The position numbers were made by a program, and so were the translations under genes. From positions 2,480,001 to 2,544,000 of the forward strand of contig JAJHTX010000003.1 of NCBI GenBank assembly GCA_032164295.1: 64,000 nucleotides of DNA. Direction: 5' to 3'. Positions 33,311-44,097 of the stretch are shown here, one piece after another. The notes beneath the pieces are model-generated. The model had not been told where the DNA came from, ran no database searches, and was given only the letters and a program-made list of their open reading frames with translations. The DNA comes from Inonotus obliquus. Its lineage: Eukaryota > Basidiomycota > Agaricomycetes > Hymenochaetales > Hymenochaetaceae. Numbering within the stretch: the first letter of the stretch is position 1; the number at the start of each line of letters is the position of its first letter.

Positions 33311-33673
33311 GCCCACGGCGGGCAAAATAGGATATCAGCAGGCATTAAATTTAAAGAATTTTTCTCGCAATTATTTTAAATATCAGTAAGCATATTGACC
33401 TTGCCGATATTATTTATATAAACCACGTGCCCATATTTTTTATATCGATATGGATATCGATTGGGTTGATATTTTAAATTCCCATCTGTTTTTGAGCATA
33501 TCTTCCGGAAAGATAGTCTAAACATCTACTTTAAATATCGGTAAGTATATCAATCCCGCCAGTATTATAAATATAAATCACGTGCTAATATGCTTGCCGA
33601 TATTTAAAATTTCGGCAAAAAAATAATTTTAAATACCGCACCCTCTGATATTCTATTTTGCCCGCTGTGGCCC
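33311..33673. repeat. Fold-back (MITE-like) element
   Basis: The left end GCCCACGGCGGGCAAAATAG is mirrored by the right end, whose reverse complement contains CACAGCGGGCAAAATAG. Similarity continues inwards on both arms (TAAATATCGGTAAGCATAT-like; CACGTG about 110 bp in on the left), so almost the whole 363 bp is an imperfect palindrome. It encodes nothing. Confidence 0.7.
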
Positions 33674-33790
33674 ACAGGCAAAATAGGATATCAGCGGGGA
33701 TTGTATTTTAGATATTTTTCGAGCATTTATTTTAAGTATTAGTAAGCATGCCAACTGGGCTGATATATAAAGGATCTTTCACGTGATGTG
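33669..33790. repeat. Partial direct copy of the MITE left arm
   Basis: It begins GCCCACAGGCAAAATAGGAT and continues with ATATCAGCGGGGATT, TTTTCGAGCATTTATTTTAA, TAGTAAGCATGCC and CACGTG. This follows the left arm of the adjacent fold-back element in the same direction and overlaps it by five bases. Confidence 0.6.
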
Positions 33791-35127
33791 TTTTAAAATA
33801 TTGAATAACACTGGGGTGTGGCAATTCCTCAGAGTTATGCGAGACAACTTTTTTCGGGCGGAGTTTAAATGCTTACCATATATGGTGAGAAACAGCGATC
33901 CACATTTACCGCCTTCGCATATTGTGTACCCATCCTTCCTAAGACCAGATAATTAGTATTCCATGAGAAATATACCAGATAACTAAATACAGAGGCTTCC
34001 TAAGTGTGATGCCAGATGAATATAGAAGACACTGCATGCCTAGCATACTCTATTGCTAAGTATTACCGGTTAACTATGGCCAACTATCAAGGTTCTAAAC
34101 AAGGCCTTTAGTGATGTTATCAGCTGTTTATTTATATATTTAGTGAGATTTTGGAATGGATACAGTAGCAATACAATATCTACTGCACTTCAGACCTTGC
34201 TATGTTGATTCTTCAATATAGATGGTGTCACTGTATGTATCTCTGAGAAAGACTAATATAGGTGTTTTGCGAGGCACTAGTCCTGCTGATAGCCTTGTCT
34301 TCAGATATACCAGTACTATGGTATGCTTAACTGAGTAATCTGATGAGTTCTGTATTTACAGTTTTTTTTGTGGTGTTTTCTCACATTATTGCTCAGTTTG
34401 TTGGTTCAAGTTCCTCACAAAAATAGTGTCATGTGATGGGATTTTACCTTATCTAGTGAGATTCAATGCACTCTTCCAATGCTCAGAACTCAGTGAATTC
34501 TCCAACAATTCTCATGTAAATGCACAAACTGTATTATTTCATGGCTATCTTCATTTTGTTGAGAAAACATTCTCAAGAAATGTCTAGTTCCATAGATATG
34601 ACCTAAATAATGCTATATCTCGGCAGATTTTTGCAAAATTCGAATTCTTTTTAGAATATTTAAGTCTTTGACATCACATACATGATTCATGTACTTTAAA
34701 CTAGTTAGTTTTGTGATGTGGAAGGGGATGCATGGAGTTGAATGTGTCTCTCAAAAAACAGTAATCACTTAAGGATAAGCGAGCTCCGGCACGACGTGGC
34801 ATGGACCGTGAGAGGTCTCGTTTCTTCTATAGAGATTGCCACACCCCAATAACACAGCGGGCAAATCAGGGCCCACTTGGATGCACAGGTTAGCTGACTT
34901 TTTGGCAGATGGGAAAGTTCGGAAAGTTAACTGATGGAAGGATAACCTAGGGCATGGGACAGGTCTGCTCGGTGTACATCGGGTTAACTGTGGGAGTGAT
35001 GGCGAGTGACAAGTGAGTAACACGTGATGTGGGTTTGTTACACCGTGTCCACACCCCTGGCACTCATCCTCTCACACTGTCTACGTCAACGACACCCTTA
35101 CAATCACTCAAGCCGTCATATTCCGCA
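33791..35127. other. AT-rich region, no gene seen
   Basis: About 1.3 kb of AT-rich sequence with scattered stops in all frames. A short palindrome, ACCATATATGGT, lies near 33868. The left terminus of the Harbinger element should lie in the right part of this stretch, but I could not pair it with its other end. Confidence 0.4.
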
Positions 35128-35237
35128 ATGCCAACATGTCAGACTAAGGCTACAACAGACGAGGGGAAGGAGAACCAACCGAAAAACTCGCAGCCCACTA
35201 CAACTGACTCCAAACCAACCCGACAGGAGAAAGGTGC
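35128..35237 (+). pseudogene. Myb/SANT-like gene of Harbinger, 5' part
   Basis: ATG at 35128 followed by a Thr/Gln/Lys-rich start (MPTCQTKATTDEGKENQPK) that runs to the target site GGTGC at 35233-35237. The frame continues without a shift at 44437 on the far side of gypsy A (ARRCYWMDTNNFILV), which shows that this is the same exon cut by the insertion. Confidence 0.75.
35233..35237. other. Target-site duplication of gypsy A (GGTGC)
   Basis: GGTGC at 35233-35237 precedes the left LTR, and the same five bases follow the right LTR at 44432-44436. Five-base duplications are usual for Ty3/gypsy integrases. Confidence 0.9.
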
Positions 35238-35792
35238 TGTTACGCTTTGCACAGTCAAAGACGCCGATCAGAGGATCAGAGACGTCGATGGGCAAGAAAG
35301 CGAGCTACCACTATATTACAAAAGACTGTAGTCTGCGACGTAGGTGATAGTACTAAATTAGCACGTCTATCTAAAGCACAAGTAATATACGGCTTACCTG
35401 CAATGTAGGTGATAGTACTAAAACAAGAGAGTGGGGAATCTCTAGCTCTCTTGTTCTGCCTTATATACACCTCGATCGCGGGTAAGTTCTACTTTAAATG
35501 GATGCTGTGCAGCAGCAAGTAAATATGAACAAATGAACAACAGGGCCCGATGAGTCAGCAAGAATGAGTAAGGATGAGTAAGCATCGTCGGGTTAAATGG
35601 AAAGAAGAATAATAAGTCAGCAAGAATGAGTAATAGAAGAATAGAAAGAAATGGCGGGATAAAGTTGTTATAGATTGTGATTAGCTAAGCCTGTATGTAT
35701 TAAGTAAGGAATGTGGTTAAAGGGAATGTAAATATGCATTGACGAAAATAAAAGAAAGGCCGTATAAAGGAAATGGAAAAGACATTATAACA
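35238..35792 (-). repeat. LTR of gypsy A (3' LTR)
   Basis: 555 bp, starting TGTTACGC and ending TATAACA (TG...CA). It is bounded on the outside by the GGTGC duplication and on the inside by the polypurine tract. Confidence 0.92.
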
Positions 35793-35805
35793 TTACCCCC
35801 TCTTC
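35793..35805 (-). other. Polypurine tract of gypsy A
   Basis: The minus strand reads AAGAGGGGGTAA directly next to the 3' LTR, the usual primer site for plus-strand DNA. Confidence 0.75.
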
Positions 35806-35829
35806 AAGGTTGGGCATCCCGACCAACCC

Positions 35830-37137
35830 TTCGAACAATCCGGCTCAGTGTATTGGAAGATTGGTTTGAACGTCTTCATTCCTCGTGCGATGAAGGCTTG
35901 GGGAGCACCTGGGTGTTTCTTATAAAAGTTGTCGATAGCCTCATTAGAATTTGGAATGAGGTTATCACGTGGTTCCCAAGTGATTTCATCGTAACCCTTC
36001 TATCTGACGAGGAATTGAAGCTTTCCTCGATGTTCATGTGAATCCAGGATTTCGTCAACCTCATTTTCTTCCTCTCCATCGATGAGTTCTGGTGGAGGTG
36101 GAGGCGGTTTCTTCTGTCCTTCGAAAGTCGGTTCGACGTATGGTTTGAGAAGTACTTTGTTGAAAACCGGATGTACCTTCTTCCATATCTTGGGCAGCTT
36201 TAGTTTGTATGTGGCTGCTCCAACCTTTTCTATGACGTCGAAGGGACCATACCATTTGTCCACAAACTTTCGAGTGGGCCTGACCGTAGTGATGTTTCGT
36301 CCTTCCAGCATAACCTTGTCTCCAACCGTGTATTCCGCGACATCAGCTGCTTGTCGATCATGTGCCTTTTTCATCATGTCATTTGCTTTTACCAGGTTGT
36401 CCTTTGCTTGAGAATGTGCTTGTTTAAGTTCTTTAGCGAATTCTTCAGTTGACAGATTATTGGATGTCATGTGGATTGTCCTTGGATCAAGAGGATTAAG
36501 ACCGGTATTAATGAAGAAAGGAGACATCTTAGTCGATGAATGTTCCCGGTTGTTGTACGTGAACTCCGCAAGGGCTAGCCACTCTGACCAATCCGACTGT
36601 CAATGATTAACGTACATCCTCAGGTACAGTTCAAGTTCTTGATTAACTCGTTCTGTTTGTCCATCAGTTTGAGGATGGTACACCGTCGATGGGTTTCCTT
36701 CAATATGAAGTAGCTTGTACAGCTCTTTTATTAAATCAGCATCGAATTGAGGACCTCGATCGTGGACGATCTTTTTCGGGAGTCCATGTAGCCTGAAGAC
36801 ATGATCGCGGTAGAGTTTTGCCGTTCCTTAAGCTGTGATCTTCATTGTCGTCAGGATTGCGTGTATTTGTTTCGAAAACTTGTCAATGACAACACAGATT
36901 GCATTGTAGCCATTCGATTCCGGGAGTTCACCAATGAAGTCAACAGAGATCGTTTGCCATGGACCTTCAGGAACGTCGTGTGGATGTAAAGTACGTCGTT
37001 TAGGTTGCCTAGACGGTTTGGTTCTCTGACAAACATTGCATCCTTTGATGTATTTGATGACGTCTTGGATCAATCCTGGCCACCAGTATTTCTGACCAAT
37101 AGATCTCCATGTCTTCGTTTGTCCTGGATGTCCAGAC
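35830..37137 (-). pseudogene. Gypsy A integrase and chromodomain, broken
   Basis: Continuation of the pol of element A after repeat R1. The integrase zinc finger runs from HSPLSGHPGQTKT to CNVCQRTK, the catalytic core begins VDFIGELPESNGYNAICVV, and the end is a chromodomain (VDEILDSHEHRGKLQFLV, then KGYDEITWEP). In-frame stops interrupt it: TAA at 36828-36830 after MKITA, TGA at 36600-36602 where NHRQSDW is expected, and TAG at 36000-36002 where the chromodomain Trp belongs. Chromodomains direct integration to heterochromatin. Not functional as read. Confidence 0.85.
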
Positions 37138-37142
37138 AGCGG

Positions 37143-38807
37143 TGAATGTGCGAGAACGCGGCCGGTATCAGAAGTACTGGACAAGGGGGGTACAATTTAG
37201 GTGCGTTGGGAGGGCCGGTACGTGGCGGTACTAAGTTGTACTGTCACAGACAAGTCGTCAAGAGAGATAGTATGGCCTGGCTGGATTGATGAGTACAGGG
37301 GGCTCTAGGTGACCGCTCAAGAGACAAAGTATCAGGAGACGATCGATACTGAGACAAATCCGTCGATACCGAGTTGTTTGGTGTGCGGTATCACAGTAGA
37401 GAGAACGAAGCAGTAGAGAAGACAAGCAGAGGGGGTGTTTCTGATAGGACTAGTTGTGAGACGAGAGGCAAGGACGACGAAGACGATAACGACAACTACC
37501 GGTATTGATACCGGCGACTATGAGACGAGACAAACGAACGGGGGCTTGAACGAGATGAGCAAAACCCGGACCTTCCCTCTGGAAGTTCCTCTCAGATTAG
37601 CTGGTTTGCTACAGTAGAACATGCAGGCTATAAATACCATAATACCATAGCCATTCAAGATACCAAATGGGGAGTTTTTACAAGTCGAATCGTACCACAA
37701 TCCGGTACAAGAAGGGGAACATAAGATCGAATTGAATGTAAAAATATAACCAGGGGAAACATAAGACGATGAATGAATAAGAAGTTTTATCAGGGGGTAG
37801 CTAAGAATAGGGTGGGACGAGACAAGAACCCAATGAAAACTCACAATGAGTGATACCGAGGTAGGGTGGCGGTACCGACGTTGACCAGCGCTAAAATAAG
37901 GACGTGTCTCAAACTACCACATGGGCGCTCCTGGTGATGGCCCTGTCGTCTTCTCAAGCGCGTCATCCTGATTTACCTTTGTTCCGGTATCATGATCCGT
38001 GCGGTGTCAGTCTGGGCATCTTCCGAGCGATCGGACAGTGTGCTCCGATGTTGATATGTCGGTACAACCTAATCTTGGCATTGGGGTACTCCCTCGATAT
38101 TGATCGGTACGTGTTGCCTGACTTGACTGGGCATTGCTTGGCTTCCCCTCCGAGTCGGATCGATGGTCTCCTCCGAGATCGAAGCAGCGTACGGCAGACC
38201 TGATTCATTTCCCAACCTTCCTCTCGATGTAGATCTCCGAGGGCATGGTCTCGACCTAGCACACGTCATGGACTTCGGTACCGGAGTGGACCATTGGTAT
38301 CAACACCGGTATTGTCGGTATCGATGCACGGCGGCTCAGAAGGGCAGACCGTCGGACTTGGAGCTTCGATAATGATCCAACTCTTTGCAGCAATGTATGG
38401 CAGATTGATCGCAGCTTGTGAGCCTTTCCCTCGGTATGGGCCATCGAGGGTGTGGACTATTAAGTGTTGGTATCAGGACGGGTGGACGGTACTGTATCGG
38501 TATCATTGGTATTGAAGTCTGGTGGTTTGGTACTGTGATGGAAGATGGGCGTAGGGATTGGTGATTCGGTATTGGTGCAGAAGTCTGGCTAAACGCATGC
38601 AGGACCAGTTCTCAATTGGTCTTAGCCTTGTCGAATTGCAGAAGCCTCGTACTTCGTTGGAACCGTAGGCGTAGATAGGACGGCAGAAGTACCATGGTCC
38701 GAAGAGAAGTAAGAATCGGTAGAATTGCAGAAGTATTGTTAATTGGAAGAAGCGGTAGAATCGCAGAATTAAGCCCATATCGATCGTAGCCTCCGGTATT
38801 ACCCTTT
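37143..38807. mobile_element. Repeat R1, copy 1 (unclassified, 1665 bp)
   Basis: Inserted in the integrase of gypsy A with a 5-bp target duplication AGCGG (37138-37142 and 38808-38812). It starts TGAATGTGCGAGAACGCGG and ends CCGGTATTACCCTTT. A second copy at 58213-59932 is collinear. No credible ORF exists: the longest frames are short and Thr/Arg-rich. It contains many CGGTAC/CGGTATC words, repeated GAGACGAGA words and a TATA-like GCTATAAATACC near 37628. The 5-bp duplication suits an LTR-type integrase, but the 3' end is not CA, so it is not a plain solo LTR. Confidence 0.8.
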
Positions 38808-38812
38808 AGCGG

Positions 38813-41075
38813 GGAGTCGTGGTATTCTTTTAGGACGTCTTCAACAAGTTCTATTGGGATGACAAGTCGACCATCCATCCTAGGGTCCAAACTGTTGCCT
38901 GCATCCTTAATCCATTGTTCCAGCATCGTTCGCGAAGTTTCCACCATAGACCTTGCTCTAAACCATTCCTCCTTTAACAACATCAGCCCCTGGTTATCCT
39001 CCTTTCCTTCGTCATAGTCATACCGACGGGAGAGTGCATCAGCTTTCGTCATTTTTGTTCCCGGTTTGTGGACAAATGCGAAATTGAATTCTGACAGGAA
39101 TAATGACCAATGAGCTTGTCGACGATTTAAATCTTGCGGCTTTCTGAAATACGTCAAGTTTGCATGGTCAGTCCATAGTTCGACAGGATGTTTTGCTCCC
39201 AGGAGATAGTGTCTCCATTCTGTCAATGCCTGAACGACTGCTAGAAGTTCTTTGTCGTAAATCTGATAATTTTGCTCTGCCTCTGACAATGTCTGGGATC
39301 GATAAGCCACCACTTTCCATTCATCGTTTTGTTTCTGGAGTAAAACCCCTCCGGTTGCAAAGTCCGATGCATCAGTTTCCACCCGAAAAGGTCCATCGTC
39401 ATTTGGGATTGTCAGGACGGGAGCACTTGTCAGTCTTCGTTTGACCTCTTCGAAAGCTGATTGCTCCTGTAGAGTCCATTCCCAGACAACGTCTCCGGTT
39501 AAACAAGTGAGCGGTTTGACGACAGCACTATACCCTTTGACGAAGCGTCGAAGCCAATTTCCCAGACCAAGAAACTGTTGTAATTGTTTCTTGTTCTTTG
39601 GAGGGGGCCAGTTTGCGACTGCCTCAATTTTGGCTGGGTCCATACGCACTTCTCCGTTGCCAAGGATATAACCGAGAAACTTGACGGTTGACACTTCGAA
39701 TTCACACTTCGCCGGTTTCAAGTACAGTCTATGCTCCCTCAGCACACTGAATACCTGTTTAACCAGCTGTCGATGTTCATCTTGGTTGTCCGAGAATATG
39801 AGGATGTCGTCGAGATAAATGACAACCCTTCCTTGACCGATCAAGTCCCTAAAGATGTTGTTGACGAACGTCTGGAAAGTTGCAGGTGCGTTACATAAAC
39901 CAAAGAACATGACGGTGGGCTCGAACAGTCCCTCATTTGTTCTGAAAGCTGCCTTCCATTCGTCGCCTTCCCTGATACGGACATTATAATATCCCCACCT
40001 GACATCGAGTTTCGTGATAAATTGTGCTGTTTTAACCTTGTCAACGAGTTCACCAATGAGCGGTAGCGGGTACTTGTTCTTTATTGTACCTTCATTGAGC
40101 TTCCTGTAATCCTGGATAGCTCGCAATGAACTGTCTGCTTTCTTGATGAAAAAGAAAGGGGATGCCATTGGTGATGACGATTCACATATGCGACCCGACT
40201 TTAGGTTTTTGTCAATGAAGCTGCATAGTTTCTCACACTCCTTCATACTCAACGGATAAACCTTACAGTCGGATGGTTTGAAGTCTGGTTTAAGGTCAAT
40301 GACGTGGTCCCATATCCTGTGTTCGGGTAACCACTCAAAGTTTTCTTCACTAAAGACGTCGGCATATTCATCCAAGTATGCTGGCCACGATGATTCCCTG
40401 TGCTGAGGAATAACGTATCAAGCTTTTGGAACGTCATGCTGCTTGCACGATGTAGGACAGCTGTCGAAGTTAATGCGTCCGCATTTCCAATCAATTGACG
40501 GGTTGTGTCTATTTAGCCATGAGTAACCAAGGAACAGGTTTGTCGATGCAATGGTAAGGATAGGTAGATGTAGTCGTTCCTCATGGTTTTCGCGACATAA
40601 TGTGTCATCTTGCCTCCTTCATTTACCATTCCATCAGCATTCGTGATGTTCGTTGAATATGGTAGTTCCTTTGTCGGAATCTGATAACATTTGACAAACC
40701 CAGCATCAATATAAGAGTCTGTACAACCCGAATCTATCAATGCATGAGCGTCTAATGTTCTCCCGTCATCAAGAATTAAATTGACGTATAGGTCCAACTC
40801 CTGTCGATATCCGGTCTTGTTTTCCTCTTCCACTTTTCTAACAACTGGGCCTTTGACTAGTTCGTCGAGGAGAAGCCCAAAGTCATCATCGTCGAGTTTA
40901 TTCTCTTCAGATTGTTCGCTTTCGATTTGGTTTTTTAAATCGCCAGTTTTATTTTCAGACGTCTCATCTAATAGTGGTACATTTGATGAATTATAAATAT
41001 CTGGAAACCATAGCGAATAGTCCGAGAGATCTAAGCCAGAGACATTGACGTCATCTACTGGCTGTTCGTAAAATC
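38813..41075 (-). pseudogene. Gypsy A protease, reverse transcriptase, RNase H, broken
   Basis: Pol begins in the -1 frame just before the gag stop (FYEQPVDDVNVSG). The aspartic protease shows DAHALIDSGCTDSYID at about 40690-40750. A frameshift near 40500 separates it from the reverse transcriptase (DEYADVFSEENFEWLPEH; FFIKKADSSLRAIQDYRKLN; VMFFGLCNAPATFQ; catalytic VIYLDDILIFS). RNase H follows (FRVETDASDFATGGVLLQ; IYDKELLAVVQAL; WTDHANLTYF), then KADALSRRYDYDEG. The frame stays open across the RNase H to integrase junction, unlike in B and C, until repeat R1 cuts it at DSPLKG (38808). Confidence 0.85.
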
Positions 41076-42428
41076 CTCATCGTCGGGATTGCTTTCATTG
41101 ACGACTTCTTCTGCTTCAACCCTACGCGCTGCTGCTGATGCTATGTTGGCTTCCGCAAACAATTCGTTGTGGAGTAATTCCTTCATTTCGTCGGAGAGCT
41201 CAGCAACAACGGCTCGGACGGCTTGTGGAGTTTTTGGCGTCTTGCAAAACCTTGCAATGTGCCCCGGTTTGCCGCATTCCCAACACACTCCATCACAACG
41301 AAGATGTTGGAGGCTAACCTGCATTGGTTCGCCTTGTCCTCCAAATGTGACGCCTGTTGCGTCTCTTTTGTCGCTGCGCGGCGGGTCAAATAGGGTCGGC
41401 TTTTGTGGTGCCAGCTGGAAGGTTTGTCGTTGTGGAGGTAACTGTGTGGGAGTGTTTCGTCGCTTTAATTGACGAACTTCTGCTTCCTTTGCGTCGAAGG
41501 CAATAGCATACGACTTCATGTCGTCGTAGTCCTTGAGGGTGGTGGGTAAACGAATGATCGCTGTCGCGACCTCTTCACGAAGAGCCTTTTTCAGCTGTGG
41601 TAATACGACATTTAGATCACTTGTCGAAATGCCCGCCTGACTCATTGCAATTTCAAAATTTGCAAGGAAAACACCCGCGTCGGTGTTTCCTTGACACATC
41701 TCCATCCATCAGGTATATGCCCGATCCTTCTCTCCAGGGTCCTTAAACAACTGGTCGAGTTTTTCGAGGAACTTGTCGAAAGAGTCGACAATTTTTATAG
41801 CTCCTGCCGTATCGGTAATTCCGTCGTAGTAATTCTGTGCCCACGTTGACGCTGTCCCATCTTTCATGTACGAGAGGACAAACGAGATCTTCTTCTTACT
41901 GTTAGAGAAGATTGAATTTGTGTCGTCGGCGCTAACGTACGCCAGACATTCTCAACAGAAACGGAGATAGTCTTTTCCTCTGGTGAAGGGTGTCGGCGGT
42001 GCAATCCCAAGATCTTTCATCGTTGACGACTTAGTCACTCTGTTTTGAGTGGCCATCGCCATCGCAACTAGGGTGGTGAAGTCTTTAAGCTGATCAGTAG
42101 TGAACGACGACATCTTCATTTGAGGATTTGAGAGAGTTCTCTTTAATCCAAATGCAGTTGATGTCAAGGGTAGAGATGGTGACGAAGGGACGGGTGATTG
42201 AGGAGGTGGTGTAGGAGCGGACGTTGATGGTACGGGAGTCTTCGGGTTTGGCCTCCACTTGAAGATACTCTTGTGTTCGTCAGTCTCCCACGACACCCAT
42301 GACTTGTTTGTTTCTGACCACCAAGTGGTTACTCTTTCGCCGTTCCTTCGAGTAACGAGGGCCTTGTCTTGTTCATCTACGACAGCACCCGACGGAAGCA
42401 CGGCTAATTGTTCTGCTGAAAGAGTCAC
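41055..42428 (-). pseudogene. Gypsy A gag, broken by two TGA stops
   Basis: Gag-like capsid/nucleocapsid gene. An N-terminal linker rich in Pro/Ser is followed by a capsid region (FCxECLAYVSADDTNSIFSN; DGTASTWAQNYYDGI; MEMCQGNTDAGVFLANFEIA) and one CCHC knuckle (CWECGKPGHIARFC). TGA codons at 41952-41954 and 41709-41711 interrupt positions where Arg (CGA) fits. It ends DFTNSQ at the TAG 41055-41057. The 5' limit is uncertain because the upstream leader ORF may be joined to it by splicing. Confidence 0.8.
41070..41076 (-). promoter_or_regulatory. Candidate -1 frameshift site, gypsy A gag/pol
   Basis: The minus strand reads G GAT TTT in the gag frame, five codons before the gag stop. The -1 frame is closed by a TGA immediately upstream (CGA TGA GGA TTT), so a shift to pol must happen between here and the TAG. 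GGATTTT resembles the known retroviral slippery sequence GGAUUUA. Confidence 0.6.
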
Positions 42429-42432
42429 CTTG

Positions 42433-42720
42433 TCAATGTAGGAGGTCTTCCTCCTTCACTTCGACCTTGACGTCAAGTTCTTCAAGCTTTACTGCGAGCT
42501 CTTTGAGCTTTATTTCGACCTCCTCCTGTTTCACTTCAATGACTGGATGTTGGGGGCAGTATGTGAGTTTAACAGGGTGACAACGTCCGTATTTGTCAGT
42601 CGTTATAACTATGTCGTTTGGATCATAGTCAAGCCAATTGAACGGGATGATGTACGACTTGGGTTTACGATAGTTCTGATGACGATGACGTTGAGGAGCC
42701 AGATTGTTTAACGTCGAAGA
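42433..42720 (-). CDS. Gypsy A leader ORF, conserved in B
   Basis: Short frame upstream of gag that reads NYRKPKSYIIPFNWLDYD, then PNDIV, KYGRCHPVKLTYCPQHP and EVKQEEVEIKLKEL, ending at TGA 42433-42435. Element B has the same module at 54433-54744. I know no named domain. No ATG is visible in this frame, so it may be entered by splicing from upstream and form the N-terminus of gag. The remainder of the leader up to the LTR (42721-42985 and 43548-43864) has only weak open frames. Confidence 0.5.
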   Translation of the reverse strand, partial: SSTLNNLAPQRHRHQNYRKPKSYIIPFNWLDYDPNDIVITTDKYGRCHPVKLTYCPQHPVIEVKQEEVEIKLKELAVKLEELDVKVEVKEEDLLH

Positions 42721-42985
42721 TTAGAGGAGTATTCGTTCAACGTTGGCATCCACAGCTCGTCAATGCAAAACATTGGCGCCCAGGAGATGAGCACTCGATG
42801 AAAATGACATGGGTCGTCAAAGTAAATGCCGACGTCAAACAGGACTAGGTGTTTGTTATTGTCGAGGTAGTTTCCAAAGATAGCGTAGGTGGGATGTAGC
42901 TCGATTAAACTGATATACTTGTGTAAGGAACACGGTACACCAGACATGCAATGTCGATCAACTCGACGTTCAGATAGCACGTGAA

Positions 42986-43542
42986 TGTTAGGACGGACGA
43001 GGTGGTGGTGCATGCTCGAGGCCTGTTCTCACGAAGGTCGTCTAGTGACAAACTCTACTGCATCTTGGGGAGAGTACACAGTCGTCGGTGACGTACGTCT
43101 AAGGTGATGAGCCTTGAGTAATGCACGCATCTAGGAACAGTATACGACTAAGACGTCGTGGTGGTAAGTAGATTGAATAAACTAAGTAAGTACAAGAGAG
43201 GAATACCTAAGACGTCGTGGTGGTAAGTAGAAGAATCGAGTGGGGAAGATGAGACAAGATCTATCTACTTATATACACCTGGATTGTGGGAAGGTATTAC
43301 TCTAAGAAGGTGCTGTGCAGCAGCATAACAATATAATCAAACAAGCAACGGGGCCCGACAAGTCAGCAAGAATGAGTAAGGGTGAGTAAGCGTCATCGGG
43401 TTGGGGCAGAATTAGTAATGTAGTATTAGTAATATATCGGGATGGGCGTAAGGAGTCATAAGGTATTAGTAATGAAAGGAACTTAGTAATATAATGGAAT
43501 ATGAAAAATAAGAAAAGACAAAAAAGGAAAAACGTTCTTACA
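42986..43542 (-). repeat. Solo LTR of the B family inside gypsy A
   Basis: 557 bp, TGTTAGGACG...TTCTTACA, with target duplication GTGAA at 42981-42985 and 43543-43547. It is clearly the B-family LTR but differs from both LTRs of full-length B at many positions, so it is an older relative. Insertion and LTR-LTR recombination happened after A had integrated. Confidence 0.92.
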
Positions 43543-43864
43543 GTGAACTCTCACGTTGTCTCAGGGGGTTCAGCAACACTTCGAAGAACGACTTTCCAAT
43601 GTTCAATAACTGCTAGACACTACTGGGCTTTCTTGTCGCAAGCGACAACCAATGGTAGTGCTGTCAGAGAGAGGTGTTTTGTCTATGTCGAACAAGGACG
43701 TGGGGCAACACTTCACGACAGTAGGTATACGAACGTCTCAGGGGTTTGACGACTATCCACCAACCGACTTCGACAACGAGAGAAACAGAGGTGGAACGGA
43801 GGATGTTTGATACACGTATGAGTTAGTTGTTGTTAACGTCGACAACTACAACATGAGTTAAAAG

Positions 43865-43875
43865 ACTCTCTTGTT
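43865..43875 (-). other. Primer binding site of gypsy A (self-primed)
   Basis: The minus strand reads AACAAGAGAGT, one base inside the 5' LTR. It does not start with TGG, so it does not fit the 3' end of a tRNA. It is the exact complement of ACTCTCTTGTT at 44071-44061, the predicted start of the element's transcript. Confidence 0.75.
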
Positions 43876-43971
43876 ATGTTACACTTTGCGCAATCAAAGA
43901 CGCCGATCAGAGGATCAGAGACGTCGACGGGCAAGAAAGCAAGCTACCACTATATCACAAAAGACCATAGT

Positions 43972-44036
43972 CTGCGACGTAGGTGATAGTACTAAATTAG
44001 CACGTCTATCTAAAGCACAAGTAATATATGGCTTAC
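43972..44036 (-). other. Intron-like segment in the gypsy A LTR leader
   Basis: The minus strand reads ...CGTCGCAG|GTAAGC, then 65 nt ending CGTCGCAG. The last 25 nt of the segment repeat the 25 nt before its 5' splice site (44061-44037 versus 43996-43972). GTAAGC is a good 5' splice site, and GCTAAT serves as a branch-like element 25-30 nt from the AG. Confidence 0.55.
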
Positions 44037-44060
44037 CTGCGACGTAGGTGATAGTACTAA

Positions 44061-44071
44061 AACAAGAGAGT
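44061..44071 (-). promoter_or_regulatory. Predicted transcript start and self-primer, gypsy A
   Basis: ACTCTCTTGTT on the minus strand lies about 35 nt after TATATAAG. It is exactly complementary to the 11-nt primer site at 43875-43865. Confidence 0.65.
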
Positions 44072-44097
44072 GGGGAATCTCTAGCTCTCTTGTTCTG

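Noticed and set aside
34769..35110. Left terminal inverted repeat of Harbinger
   Set aside because: I compared this stretch with the reverse complement of 46960-47108 and saw only short unconvincing matches.
37143..38807. R1 as a solo LTR
   Set aside because: Length is high for this setting and the 3' end is CTTT, not CA. No internal element with two such ends was seen.
43865..43876. tRNA primer binding site for gypsy A
   Set aside because: The sequence after the LTR does not start TGG and fits no tRNA 3' end I know; the self-complement within the LTR explains it better.
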